Shown in pieces: positions 46,701-55,723 of a stretch of DNA of 64,000 nt (positions are counted from its first letter, which is position 1; every line of letters starts with the position of its first letter). The stretch is from Emcibacteraceae bacterium (GTDB lineage: Bacteria; Pseudomonadota; Alphaproteobacteria; Sphingomonadales; Emcibacteraceae): the NCBI GenBank assembly GCA_021774795.1, contig JAJFIR010000014.1:248001-312000 (forward strand), given 5' to 3'. The position numbers and the translations under genes were made by a program. The notes beneath the pieces are model-generated. The model was given only the letters and a program-made list of their open reading frames with translations. It was not told where the DNA came from and did not search any database.

Positions 46701-49700
46701 TTGCGACCTCGGTTTCCCTAAACGGATCAAATATTGCAATCGGCACGACAGGTGATGATGGTGATTTAAATTCAGGCACCGATCACGGTTCCGTTCATCT
46801 AATAGGATGGACTGGTGGCGGTTTTACGCCAACATATAAGGGTATCATTGGCCAGGGGTACGACAATAGTCCAAGTTCTTCGTTTGGATTTGGGCAATAT
46901 AATCTTGAAAATAGTGATTTTTTTGGTGCCGCTGTTGCCCTTGATAGCACTCATTTAGCTATCGGCGCTTATGGCGACGATGGTTTCGGTAATGGTGTTA
47001 GCGGTGCCGGCGCCGTTTATTTATACACATTTGCTGGTGTAGAACTAACCACGCCGTCTCTTTCGGCGATAATCGGTGCAGATTATACGGGCGGAAATAA
47101 TATCGACAATACAAATTTGGGTATCAATGATGAATTTGGTCATTCAGTAGCACTTGATGGCAATCATCTGGCAGTTGGTGCACTTGGTGATGATGACTTA
47201 GTCAATGGAGGCACGGATAAAGGTGCAGTTTATCTTTATAGCTTCACCGGCGATTTCACGAGCATTACAGAAGAAGCAATTGTCGGTGCCGGATATGTTG
47301 GCGGAAACAACCTTAATATTGCATCAGTTGGAAATGAAGATAAATTTGGCCGGTCAGTAGCCCTTGATGGTTCCCATCTCGCTGTTGGTGCATCAGGAGA
47401 TGATGGTGGCGGTACATTCCTAAAAGATACGGGTGCTGTTTACCTTTTTAGTTATACGGGCGATTTTACCAACATTACTCAGGAAGCTGTCATCGGTCGC
47501 GAGTATACGGGCGGCAATAATTTTGCCATCAGTTTGGATCAAAGTGACCAATTTGGCACTTCAGTTTCGCTCGACGGTGGCCATATCGCCATAGGTGCTC
47601 CATTGGACGATGATGGTAATACCAATGCAACAACATCCGCCGGTGCAGTGCACCTATTTAGCTACACTGGTAATTTTACGAATATAACCAAGGATGCCAC
47701 TATCGGAAAGGGCTACTCTGGTGGTAAAAACCTTGACAACACCACGCTCGAAGCTTTTGATGTTTTTGGTAACTCAGTCTCTATAGATGGCGATCACCTT
47801 GCTATCGGCGCAACCGGGGATGATAACTTTACGAATACCGGAATTACGATTGGTGCTGTTTATCTCTATAGTTTTAGCGGAAATTTCGTGGGTCTAAGCG
47901 AGCAATCCATTCTTGGCGAAGGCTATGTGGGTGGCGGCAATCTTGATACTTTTTATATAGATACAAGTGATAACTTTGGCAGCTCTGTTTCATTGGATGG
48001 TCAACGTCTAGCCGTAGGTGCCTTTACCAATAACGGGTTTGCCAATGGTAGTGCAGACAGTGGTTCCGTTTATCTGTTTAACGCGTTTGATCCGACACCA
48101 AGTGATGTTGGTTGGAATTTTGCGGACAACACCTCAAATGATAGCACGATCTATAACTCTGACCTCACTGCACTTTTAAATGCCGGCACCGATGTTACGT
48201 TGCAAGCCAGCAATGACATCACGCTTTCCACTAACATTTTAGTTAACAATGCTGGTGGCAATGGTGGGGTGCTCGACCTCCAGGCGGGCCGTTCGGTATT
48301 CATTAATGGCGATTTAACTACCGATAATGGGAATTTGTCGATAACGGCGAATGATACTGCGGCAAACGGTGTTGTCGACGCCGATCGTGACGCAGGTGCC
48401 GCTGCAATAACCATGTCTGGTGGAACTACGATCGACGTTGGAACCGGTTCAGCGACATTTACATTATCTACAGGTGCTGGAAACACAAATTCGACATCCG
48501 GTGACCTAAGTTTGGCAATTATAAATGGCGCAAATATAAACATCGAAAATTGGGGTGCGAATAATGGATCAATATTAACCACCGGCATCATGACAGCATC
48601 AAATACCGGTGATGCCATTATATTGCGCACGAATGGATCCTATATAAACACTGGCGGTGCATCCGCGCTTAATGCGACGAATGGCCGCTTCGTCGTATTC
48701 GTTAATGATACATCGGATGTTACAGCTGGGGGCTTGAGTGCCTTAAACTGGTATAATACCGCAACAAATGCTTCCGTCGCCACGGTAACAAGTACAGGCA
48801 ACCGGTGGGTTTCCAATGAAGCGGCGACTTTAACCGTCACAGCCGATAACCAAGTCAGAACATACGGTGCCGCCAACCCCACATTCGGACAGACTATTAC
48901 CGGATATATAAATGGTGAAACAAACAGTATTTTGTTAGGAACTGTCGGAAACGGTAATTCAACAGCAACAGGCACCACTGATGTGGGCGCGGTTGCTATT
49001 AATGCGTCAATCGGAAGTTTATCTACCGACTTTAATTATTCAATAAATACTGCGGGGGGTATTTTGACTATTAATTCTGCGGCATTAAATGTAACAGCCG
49101 ATAATCAAACCAAAACTTATGGAGCTAACCTTAATCTGGGTATGAGCGGCTTTACCAGTATTGGACTTCAAAATGGGGAAACTATTGGCAACGTCAACCT
49201 CACTAGTACTGGTGGTTACGACAGCAACACATCCGCTAATGTCGGAAATTATGCAAACGATATAATTGCCAGTGGCGCATCCGGCGGAACATTCAGTGCT
49301 ACCAATTATACTATCGCCTATAACGGCGGTGATCTTGGTATAGATCCGGCCTCCCTGTTGGTCACAGCCGATAATCAAACCAAAACTTATGGAGCTAACC
49401 TTAATCTGGGTATGAGCGGCTTTACCAGTATTGGACTTCAAAATGGGGAAACAATTGGTTCTGTTGCTTTAACAAGTATGAACAATTATGACAGCAGCAC
49501 AACCGTAAAAGGCGGTGTTTACGAAAACGAACTTCTAGTGTCCGATGCATCCGGTGGCACCTTCAACATTAGCAACTATAAAATAACTTATGTTGAAGGA
49601 GATTTAACCGTAGACGAGCCAAAAGGCAATGATGATCCAAGATGGGATATACATCACCCAGTTGAAATAATATCGCAAAACTCGGGTGGTGTGGAACCTG

Positions 49701-50086
49701 TGGCTTTACCCGAGCTAACATCTAACTTAAATTCTTTGACACCTAATGACGGAGCTGAGATAACATCTTTCATCGGATCATATTTGATCACGACAGATGA
49801 AAGCCTGATATCAATCACAGTTTTAGAAATAAATGCAGAAAATATTTTAAAAAGCGAGATACCGTCGTTAACGAATTCATTTAACATAGAAGACGGAAAT
49901 AATCAGCTTATTCAATTCACATTTAGTTGGGTAGAAAATACCATTTTCGTTCAATCAGACGACCCGAAAGCAAAACATTTTTTCGAAACGGATACAGAAG
50001 CCGTTATTCAAATGGCTATAGTAGAACTAGAAAATCAGGGTACCGTCAATGTTGGCAAAATTAAAAAAGTTTATTTCAGTTTTTAA
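43799..50086 (+). CDS. TpsA filamentous-haemagglutinin-like exoprotein with FG-GAP and MBG repeats
   Basis: 2095 residues. Signal peptide about 1-30. TPS secretion domain about 33-300 with INQSSDKAIINWHDFSVG, NQNGILFGKDA and NRVTG motifs. A beta-helix FHA stalk runs to about 590. Twelve FG-GAP/integrin-propeller-like repeats of about 70 residues (core F-G-x-S-V-x-L-D-G-x-x-L-A-I-G-A-x-x-D-D-G) span about 600-1430. More FHA-like stalk follows to about 1670. Three MBG repeats (VTADNQTKTYGA) occupy 1674-1939, and a unique ~155-residue C-terminus ends it. It is a secreted adhesin or matrix protein exported by the coupled TpsB. The acidic DDG loops may bind calcium. Confidence 0.93.
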   Translation: MLSLRLKYQLRTSAATMVTWLMMVGTNSAQSVAVNQLPANGLVTRGSATINNSGATTTINQSSDKAIINWHDFSVGADSTVNFNQLSKNSTVLNRVTGNNTSQIFGNLNADGTVFLVNQNGILFGKDAVVNVGGLVASTAYISDDNFWSGNYIFDYHDSNTAFIRNDGLITIKEKGLAAFVAPYVVNNGIINARLGRVAVGATNSTFSIDFYGDNLIKFAMSNDKAIELGLKDSDNTGVDISGKIIAEGGSIAITADLAREIVTDVITVNGELRANSISENGGKIILSGGHQGNVKINETAIVNASGVTGGEIIISGEKLFLDAALDASGDPKQYAEALGYLYANNVAQPVIDEVLSWSRGGSINATGSWISLGGNLNTNGSNGGVINITAEGFFNSGSISSTGYWGNGGSVNIGIDKTILEFDMANINASGFIDGGDINVIAGQQITSSGDYKSDGLHGSGGYIDLTANAIKSLSGQYFARGGRFGGQIRIGGEFQGGKNLFTDQLKNANTNVFSTGSLIDISGGSKGGTAIIWSDQETVFLGSIRGDDAFVEISSSGTLNYKGDVQIGGGKLLLDPKNINILDDVSAPPSLALIMGYNYAGNPGQMTDLANSDKIGSAVSLDGNLLAIGAFQDDGFANDKADVGAVYLFKFSDTSLNNPSLSAIIGSGYTGGNNIDNTAIEAGDHFGVSISLEGSHLAIGANADSGLGNTVAGGGAAYLYSFTGDFTNITENAIIGADYTGGNNVDNTGLGAGDLFGSSVALSGNYLAIGATQDDGPSDATVNTGAAYLYSFTGDFTSITEEAIVGADYVGGNNTDNTALEADDNFGAAVSIDASLLAIGASGDDGATDTVTDAGAAYLYNFTGDFTNVTQNAIIGADYAGGNNIDNTTLGGSDNFASALTINGTNLLIGAPNDDGFSDSGTDLGAAYLYDFTGNFTNLTQRSIVGKGYSGGNNLDVTSLEDNDNFATSVSLNGSNIAIGTTGDDGDLNSGTDHGSVHLIGWTGGGFTPTYKGIIGQGYDNSPSSSFGFGQYNLENSDFFGAAVALDSTHLAIGAYGDDGFGNGVSGAGAVYLYTFAGVELTTPSLSAIIGADYTGGNNIDNTNLGINDEFGHSVALDGNHLAVGALGDDDLVNGGTDKGAVYLYSFTGDFTSITEEAIVGAGYVGGNNLNIASVGNEDKFGRSVALDGSHLAVGASGDDGGGTFLKDTGAVYLFSYTGDFTNITQEAVIGREYTGGNNFAISLDQSDQFGTSVSLDGGHIAIGAPLDDDGNTNATTSAGAVHLFSYTGNFTNITKDATIGKGYSGGKNLDNTTLEAFDVFGNSVSIDGDHLAIGATGDDNFTNTGITIGAVYLYSFSGNFVGLSEQSILGEGYVGGGNLDTFYIDTSDNFGSSVSLDGQRLAVGAFTNNGFANGSADSGSVYLFNAFDPTPSDVGWNFADNTSNDSTIYNSDLTALLNAGTDVTLQASNDITLSTNILVNNAGGNGGVLDLQAGRSVFINGDLTTDNGNLSITANDTAANGVVDADRDAGAAAITMSGGTTIDVGTGSATFTLSTGAGNTNSTSGDLSLAIINGANINIENWGANNGSILTTGIMTASNTGDAIILRTNGSYINTGGASALNATNGRFVVFVNDTSDVTAGGLSALNWYNTATNASVATVTSTGNRWVSNEAATLTVTADNQVRTYGAANPTFGQTITGYINGETNSILLGTVGNGNSTATGTTDVGAVAINASIGSLSTDFNYSINTAGGILTINSAALNVTADNQTKTYGANLNLGMSGFTSIGLQNGETIGNVNLTSTGGYDSNTSANVGNYANDIIASGASGGTFSATNYTIAYNGGDLGIDPASLLVTADNQTKTYGANLNLGMSGFTSIGLQNGETIGSVALTSMNNYDSSTTVKGGVYENELLVSDASGGTFNISNYKITYVEGDLTVDEPKGNDDPRWDIHHPVEIISQNSGGVEPVALPELTSNLNSLTPNDGAEITSFIGSYLITTDESLISITVLEINAENILKSEIPSLTNSFNIEDGNNQLIQFTFSWVENTIFVQSDDPKAKHFFETDTEAVIQMAIVELENQGTVNVGKIKKVYFSF
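49094..49182 (+). repeat. Identical 89-bp direct repeat inside tpsA, copy 1 (copy 2 at 49364-49452)
   Basis: Both copies are base-for-base identical over 89 bp and lie 270 bp (90 codons) apart. They encode the same stretch of adjacent MBG repeats, while flanking sequence has diverged. This points to recent duplication or gene conversion, and recombination could add or delete a module in frame. Confidence 0.95.
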
Positions 50087-50107
50087 TTAACTAGCGGCGC
50101 GTCAAAA

Positions 50108-51535
50108 TCATGAAGCAAGTCCCGTGATGGCCTTTACTTCAAGATAATCATTTAGGCCCCAGATACCCTTTTCGCGTCCGTTTCCTGACTGCTTATATCC
50201 ACCAAAGGGCGTATCGGCATTACCACCCGTATAATTAATGGCTATTTGACCTGCACGGATTTTTGTCGCGACCTGCTTGGCATGCTCCATATCGCCCGAA
50301 CTTACATAACCCGCAAGGCCGTAATCCGTGTCATTGGCTATGGCAATGGCTTCTTCCTCAGTGTCGTATCCAATGATTGTTATTACCGGGCCAAAAATTT
50401 CTTCTCTGGCAATGGTCATGTCATTATTTGCTTCTGCAAAAACCGTTACCTTTACATAATATCCTTTAGGCAAATGATCCGGTCGGCCAGTGCCTCCAGC
50501 AACCAATGTCGCGCCTTCATCAATGCCTATTTGAATTAAATTCTGAATTTTATCGAATTGCACATTACTGATAACCGGACCGAGGTCCGTGTTTTCGTTC
50601 GAAGGGTCACCGATTTTCAAGTTTTCTGCCGCTTCACGCGCCGCTTCGATAGCACTGTCCATACTCTCATTAGGGACAAGCATTCTCGTCGGCGCATTGC
50701 AAGATTGCCCGCTATTATTCATGCAAAATCTTACACCGTCACCAACTGCTTTTTTGATGTCTGTATCACGCAATATAATATTTGCGGATTTACCGCCTAA
50801 TTCCTGACTAACTCGCTTAACAGTATCGGCAGATGATTTCGCAACAGCAATACCGCCCCGAGTGGACCCTGTAAACGACATCATATGAATGTCCGGGTGA
50901 GCAGACATCACTTCACCTACATCAGCTCCGTTTCCGTTCACCAGATTAAATACACCTGCGGGAACGCCTGCTTCGTCTAATATTTCGGCAAGGATCATAG
51001 CATCAATTGGTGCTATTTCGCTCGGTTTTAGTATGATAGTACAGCCGGCAGCCAGCGCCGGAGCCACTTTTACTGCAACCTGGTTCATCGGCCAGTTCCA
51101 CGGTGTAATCAACCCACAGACGCCAATTGGCTCATGTCTTAACATGATACCACCATCGTTTCTTTCAAACTGGAACTCTTTCAAGGCCTTCAACGCACTT
51201 TTAAAATGCCCCGTTCCGGCGGCGGATTGCGAATTAGTAGCCAGAGTTATCGGCGCACCCATTTCCATTGAAATTGCTTGCGCAACTTCAGGACGACGCT
51301 TTTCATAAAGAGCAATAATTTTTTGGAGAAGTTCAACACGTTGCCCCACTGACCAAGCAGAATATGTTGGAAATGCTTTCTTGGCAGCAGCGACTGCTTT
51401 ATCCACATCTGCCTTTGATCCTAAACTGATTTGCGTAAACGCCTCTTCAGTCGCCGGATTAATAACATCAAATATATTTGGTACAACTGGCTCAACCCAC
51501 TCGCCATCGATATAAAATTTCAAATACTGCTGCAT
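50108..51535 (-). CDS. NAD(P)-dependent aldehyde dehydrogenase
   Basis: 475 residues. Motifs: LITPWNWPMNQ (cofactor/active-site Asn), FTGSTRGG, catalytic Glu in QELGGKSANI, catalytic Cys in NNSGQSCNAPTR and EIFGPV. This is the classical ALDH superfamily. It probably oxidises an aldehyde produced in the upstream pathway (aldolase and amine-oxidising flavoprotein genes on the same strand). A 123-bp gap separates it from the kinase gene, so it may have its own promoter. Confidence 0.94.
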   Translation of the reverse strand: MQQYLKFYIDGEWVEPVVPNIFDVINPATEEAFTQISLGSKADVDKAVAAAKKAFPTYSAWSVGQRVELLQKIIALYEKRRPEVAQAISMEMGAPITLATNSQSAAGTGHFKSALKALKEFQFERNDGGIMLRHEPIGVCGLITPWNWPMNQVAVKVAPALAAGCTIILKPSEIAPIDAMILAEILDEAGVPAGVFNLVNGNGADVGEVMSAHPDIHMMSFTGSTRGGIAVAKSSADTVKRVSQELGGKSANIILRDTDIKKAVGDGVRFCMNNSGQSCNAPTRMLVPNESMDSAIEAAREAAENLKIGDPSNENTDLGPVISNVQFDKIQNLIQIGIDEGATLVAGGTGRPDHLPKGYYVKVTVFAEANNDMTIAREEIFGPVITIIGYDTEEEAIAIANDTDYGLAGYVSSGDMEHAKQVATKIRAGQIAINYTGGNADTPFGGYKQSGNGREKGIWGLNDYLEVKAITGLAS

Positions 51536-51658
51536 TTCACTATTCTCTCGTTAAAAATTGAACTATAAATTTCTAATCATTATTTAAAGTTTGCAATAGA
51601 ATAAGCTGAATATAATAAAACTAGTAACGAAAGATAAGTAAAAAGTTCAAAAACAATT

Positions 51659-52687
51659 TTATCTTTGAACTCGGCCTTTGCTTTCACCTTTTATTATCTC
51701 TTTTACTTCATCTACAGATACACGATTTACATCACCCGGGATAGAGTGCTTTAAACAAGCAGCGGCCACAGCAAAATCAAGGGCAGACTGCATTTCGTTG
51801 TATGTGGACATAGCGTAAATTAATCCACCAGAAAAAGCATCTCCCGTCCCGACACGGTCGATGATATTTTCTACATCGTAAATTCTACTTTTAATGAAAC
51901 CTTCGCTATTTCGAAGGCACGCTGACCAACGGTGATGCTCGACACTCAGGGATTGCCTCAATGTGATCGCCATAGTTTTTAAATTCGGATAGTCTTCCAG
52001 CATTTTTTCGCTTAATGCTTCGAAATGCTCAAGGTTTCCAATATCTTCTACCGCTGGTGGATCAACATTTATGTTTAAACAATTTTGACAATCTTCCCGC
52101 CCGGAAATTGCAATATCTGCATGGCTTATAAGTTCCGGCATAATTTCGTGAACGGACCTGCCATAATTCCAAAGCTTACTTCGGTAATTTAAATCCAAAG
52201 ATACCGTGATCCCTCTTTTTTTAGCTGCTTTCATTGAGGCAAGTGTTATATCCGCTGCTGACTGGCTTATGGCTGGAGTAATCCCGCTTGTATGATACCA
52301 GGTAACGTCACCGAAAATACTGTCCCAATCAAAATCTTCCGCGCTTGCATCGCATAATGAAGAATGGGATCTATCATAAATTACGCTACTCGACCTATGA
52401 GACGCCCCTTGCTCGAGGTAATAAGTACCGATCCGCCCGCCTTGCCTTCGTATATGGTTTATGTCCACCCCAAATCCGCGCAATTCACCTATCGCAGCAT
52501 CAGCAATTTCATTATCAGGCAGTGCTGTGACGTACCCGACATTAAGACCATAATTGGCCAACGATACGGCTACGTTATATTCCGCGCCGCCAAAGGTAGC
52601 TTCGAGTGTCTGTGACTGAAAGAAACGCTCGTTTCCAGTTGTTTTTAATCTAACTAATACTTCGCCGAATGTAATGAATTTTGCCAT
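51659..52687 (-). CDS. PfkB-family sugar kinase (2-keto-3-deoxygluconate kinase-like)
   Basis: 342 residues. N-terminal FGEVLVRLKT and FGGAEYNVAVSLANYG (PfkB signature 1) and C-terminal DRVGTGDAFSGGLIYAM (signature 2 with catalytic Asp). The GAEYNVA pattern is usual for KdgK. Together with the HpaI-type aldolase it suggests handling of a 2-keto-3-deoxy sugar acid. 14 bp separate it from the flavoprotein gene upstream. Confidence 0.88.
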   Translation of the reverse strand: MAKFITFGEVLVRLKTTGNERFFQSQTLEATFGGAEYNVAVSLANYGLNVGYVTALPDNEIADAAIGELRGFGVDINHIRRQGGRIGTYYLEQGASHRSSSVIYDRSHSSLCDASAEDFDWDSIFGDVTWYHTSGITPAISQSAADITLASMKAAKKRGITVSLDLNYRSKLWNYGRSVHEIMPELISHADIAISGREDCQNCLNINVDPPAVEDIGNLEHFEALSEKMLEDYPNLKTMAITLRQSLSVEHHRWSACLRNSEGFIKSRIYDVENIIDRVGTGDAFSGGLIYAMSTYNEMQSALDFAVAAACLKHSIPGDVNRVSVDEVKEIIKGESKGRVQR

Positions 52688-52701
52688 TGAGATACTCTGC
52701 T

Positions 52702-54687
52702 CTATGAGTTAACCTTCAAATACTGGTCCGCAAGCACTTCCCTGACTGCACGGTGTGCTTCGTCAATCGCAACATCAGTAAATGGGTTTGCGCCAGCATC
52801 AGAATTGGCGATCGATATCCGCCCAAGTTTTTTCGAGGCAACAACACATGGTCGATCATCGGTTGCGTAAAAGCACCAATGAATCGGCTCAGTAAGAGTA
52901 TTATAAATATAAGCGTTACCGTGCGGCCAACGATTAACTGTTATCCCGGCAATATCACGCGCAGCGTCAAACCCTGTGGAACCAAGCATACGGTTTAACT
53001 GTTCACGAATTTTACGTTCAAACGTACTGAAGGCTGTTTCAAATAGTTCAGTGCGCCCCGCAAGCAATTGAGTACGACGATCTGCACCGGGTTTACAAGG
53101 TGCTTTATGCATTTTAATCATCATCGGTTCATCGGGATTTATAGGTGCTTTATAATCGCCCACCTCAAGCGGCATGTTTATGCTGGTTGAAGTATGATAT
53201 TCTCCCGGTGATTGAATGCTATACACGCCAAGTTTATTGAACGCTTCACCGTTCCTAAGCAACACATTAGTGTAAACCCGTGGTGCCTTAATTCCGTATC
53301 TCATGGCGTTTCTTTGTTCCACTGAAAAATCCCGGCACATATAGGGTATGACCATATGCCAGCAGGCAAGAATACAATTTTTTGCTCTTACTTTATTTGG
53401 CCCGTCGGCGCGAATATAAGTGACTTCTACACCGTCCGCACTTTCAGGATCCCCAAGATGTGCGACGTTAATCACCGAACTGTTAAGGCGAATTCGCGTA
53501 TTATTTTCTGCGCGGTCAAGTTTCGAATAGTCGGTCGGCGCCGTATATAAATCATCCAGATTTTCACCAGGAATTGCGTCAGAGATAAGATGCCGTACAA
53601 TCATCCGCGTGATGGTCGCGTTTCCATCCGGAAAATAAACCGATCTTTCGAGGTGTTCGTGTTCACGTCCATGATGTGATCCACCAATATGATGTATCGG
53701 GCTTATTTTTCCTGTTGGCCGAAGTTCAAGATGTTCAAACCCCGGCCAATTACCTTGCTGCCAAAGATACAAGGCCGGAACTTGCTCGGGTCCCATGTAA
53801 AAAAGAAAATGGGTACGCGACTGAAAAAAAGGTAATACAGAAGGATCAAGTCCCAAATAATCAGTCAGATATTCATTATAATTTAGCAGTGCCAGCTTTT
53901 CTTTTTTCTCATCATCGCTCAAGCCGATAAGACTTTTCGCGCTTACCTTTTCGTCGTAAAGTCTTTTAAGATCACGTTTGGCAATCTTTGAAAGCGGTGT
54001 ACGGTCAATAAATGTAGACCATGACATTTCCTCTGGTTTGCTGATCAACCCTTCCCCACCGAATGTTTCCTGATCAAAATAGGTTGCAGGTGTATAACCA
54101 TTATTACGGTAGTAGCGCACCATCGCATCTGTTTTCTCGTGATACGCCTTTATATCGATGCCGAGCTCTCGTAATAAACCTTGTGCGACAATGCTGTAAT
54201 TAGTTGGCTGTTCAACATTAAGAGTGCCACCGTTAACAATGATATTGCGACCATCCAGATTGAATTCATTGCGTTTTGCGTGTCCGCCAAAATCGTCATG
54301 ATTATCGATGATAAGTATTTTTGCGTCTGGACCCGCAGACTGGCGGTAAAACCACGCCGAAGCAAGGCCACTAATACCACCGCCAACAACAACAAGATCA
54401 TATTCCTCGCCAGTATCCTTGCCATTAACATTTCTGCCGTCACGAATTGTGTGTGATGCTTCAAATGATCCCGTGTGGCTGCCACGAAGCCCCGTCAAAG
54501 CCGGCGGGTAATATCCTTCTTTATCCTGAGCAGGAATATAGGGCGTTTGAGCGGAGCTTATTAATGCGGGAGCAAGTAGTGCGCCGGTAACGCCAATACT
54601 GACACCGTTTAAAAAATCGCGACGATCAATTTTGCAATCCATGCCAAGAGCCTTGTCAGAAAGGCTGTAGTTTACTTTATCTTCCAT
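52702..54687 (-). CDS. Tat-exported FAD-dependent oxidoreductase, spermidine-dehydrogenase-like (copy 1)
   Basis: 661 residues from ATG 54687 with GAGG six nt upstream; the frame continues to 54753 but overlaps the previous gene. Twin-arginine signal DRRDFLNGVSIG with hydrophobic run (about 17-45). FAD-binding dinucleotide motif VVVGGGISGLASAWFYR at about 98. The N-terminal GMDCKIDRRDFLNG and overall layout resemble Pseudomonas SpdH, which oxidises spermidine in the periplasm. The substrate may be any amine. Confidence 0.85.
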   Translation of the reverse strand: MEDKVNYSLSDKALGMDCKIDRRDFLNGVSIGVTGALLAPALISSAQTPYIPAQDKEGYYPPALTGLRGSHTGSFEASHTIRDGRNVNGKDTGEEYDLVVVGGGISGLASAWFYRQSAGPDAKILIIDNHDDFGGHAKRNEFNLDGRNIIVNGGTLNVEQPTNYSIVAQGLLRELGIDIKAYHEKTDAMVRYYRNNGYTPATYFDQETFGGEGLISKPEEMSWSTFIDRTPLSKIAKRDLKRLYDEKVSAKSLIGLSDDEKKEKLALLNYNEYLTDYLGLDPSVLPFFQSRTHFLFYMGPEQVPALYLWQQGNWPGFEHLELRPTGKISPIHHIGGSHHGREHEHLERSVYFPDGNATITRMIVRHLISDAIPGENLDDLYTAPTDYSKLDRAENNTRIRLNSSVINVAHLGDPESADGVEVTYIRADGPNKVRAKNCILACWHMVIPYMCRDFSVEQRNAMRYGIKAPRVYTNVLLRNGEAFNKLGVYSIQSPGEYHTSTSINMPLEVGDYKAPINPDEPMMIKMHKAPCKPGADRRTQLLAGRTELFETAFSTFERKIREQLNRMLGSTGFDAARDIAGITVNRWPHGNAYIYNTLTEPIHWCFYATDDRPCVVASKKLGRISIANSDAGANPFTDVAIDEAHRAVREVLADQYLKVNS

Positions 54688-54721
54688 ATCGTGCCTCTTC
54701 ACGCATGTTTGGCCACTTATA

Positions 54722-55687
54722 CTATTTATCAAGCCCCAACAAATCCGCCGCATTAGTGGATATCATCTTTTTGATATCACCGTGAGAATAATTAAGATCC
54801 AGACAGGTAGCGATTACATTTTTAAAGCCTTCAACCGGGGTTGGATTACCTAATTGCCCCAAATCAGACCCAAGGATTGTTTTGTCAACGGTACCTGCCT
54901 TAATAAGGTTATCTAAATTTTCCGGCGTATAAAAGTGAAATTTTGAACCGGGCACAAACATACACATTGAATGTTCAAGATAGGCCCCCATGCGCACAAG
55001 CTCCCTCATTTCATCTTCTGTGGCATCGATTAAATATGACGGATGATTAACCAGAAGTTTTTTAACACCGCGCTTTTTTGCTTCCTCAAGCAACGGGAAA
55101 ATTTCCGTAATATGAAGATGACCTGCTGATAATACGATATCCGCTTCTGCAATCATATCCAAAATAAACTTTACTTCATCAAGCAGGTTACCGTCATCAT
55201 CCAGTGCAACCAGTTCAATTGGTGCAAGCATTTTTTCTTTGGTGGTTGGAAACTTTTTCTCAAAATCTTTATCTGACTTATGATGCACAATGTGATTTCG
55301 CGACGAAAAGGTTGGCATCCAGACAAGTTTTGCACCAAGTTTTATACCGTGATCTACTGCGAAACGATTTATACCGCCTGTTGAATTATTGAGCGGAACC
55401 CCGGAAAACATCTGAACATTTAAATCTTGAAAATGGCTCATCAACAATTCGGTCACGGGTGTCGCAGAATAATAATGATCTTTAATCAAGATCGCCCTCA
55501 TCTTTGCAGCTGATCCCTCTTTCATCACGTCAATATGATCAATACTGCGGGGCATAACGCTTGGTCCGCTATGGCAATGAAGGTCAATCGCCCCTTCCAG
55601 CAAGCTACCGAGCAAAGCATCGTCATATTTTGCAGCAGGGGATTGATCCACCGTTGAAGGGATGCGGTCAGGTATATTTTTAACCAT
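54722..55687 (-). CDS. DUF6282-like metal-dependent hydrolase
   Basis: 321 residues. An amidohydrolase-like metal site: DLHCHSGPS near residue 36, IKDHYYS, SAGHLHI, LVNHPSYLI and GSDLGQLGNP near the C-terminus, spaced as in TIM-barrel amidohydrolases. I recall this pattern from the DUF6282 family, whose function is not established. Good ribosome site AGGA. It lies between the aldolase and flavoprotein genes with gaps of 36 and 34 bp. Confidence 0.75.
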   Translation of the reverse strand: MVKNIPDRIPSTVDQSPAAKYDDALLGSLLEGAIDLHCHSGPSVMPRSIDHIDVMKEGSAAKMRAILIKDHYYSATPVTELLMSHFQDLNVQMFSGVPLNNSTGGINRFAVDHGIKLGAKLVWMPTFSSRNHIVHHKSDKDFEKKFPTTKEKMLAPIELVALDDDGNLLDEVKFILDMIAEADIVLSAGHLHITEIFPLLEEAKKRGVKKLLVNHPSYLIDATEDEMRELVRMGAYLEHSMCMFVPGSKFHFYTPENLDNLIKAGTVDKTILGSDLGQLGNPTPVEGFKNVIATCLDLNYSHGDIKKMISTNAADLLGLDK

Positions 55688-55723
55688 TTTAATTAATTCC
55701 TATTTTTCTTAATCTTTGGCATT

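Noticed and set aside
48151-49441. Long antisense frames inside tpsA (112-159 residues)
   Set aside because: Shadow frames of a repetitive, biased coding sequence; no ribosome sites or recognisable domains.
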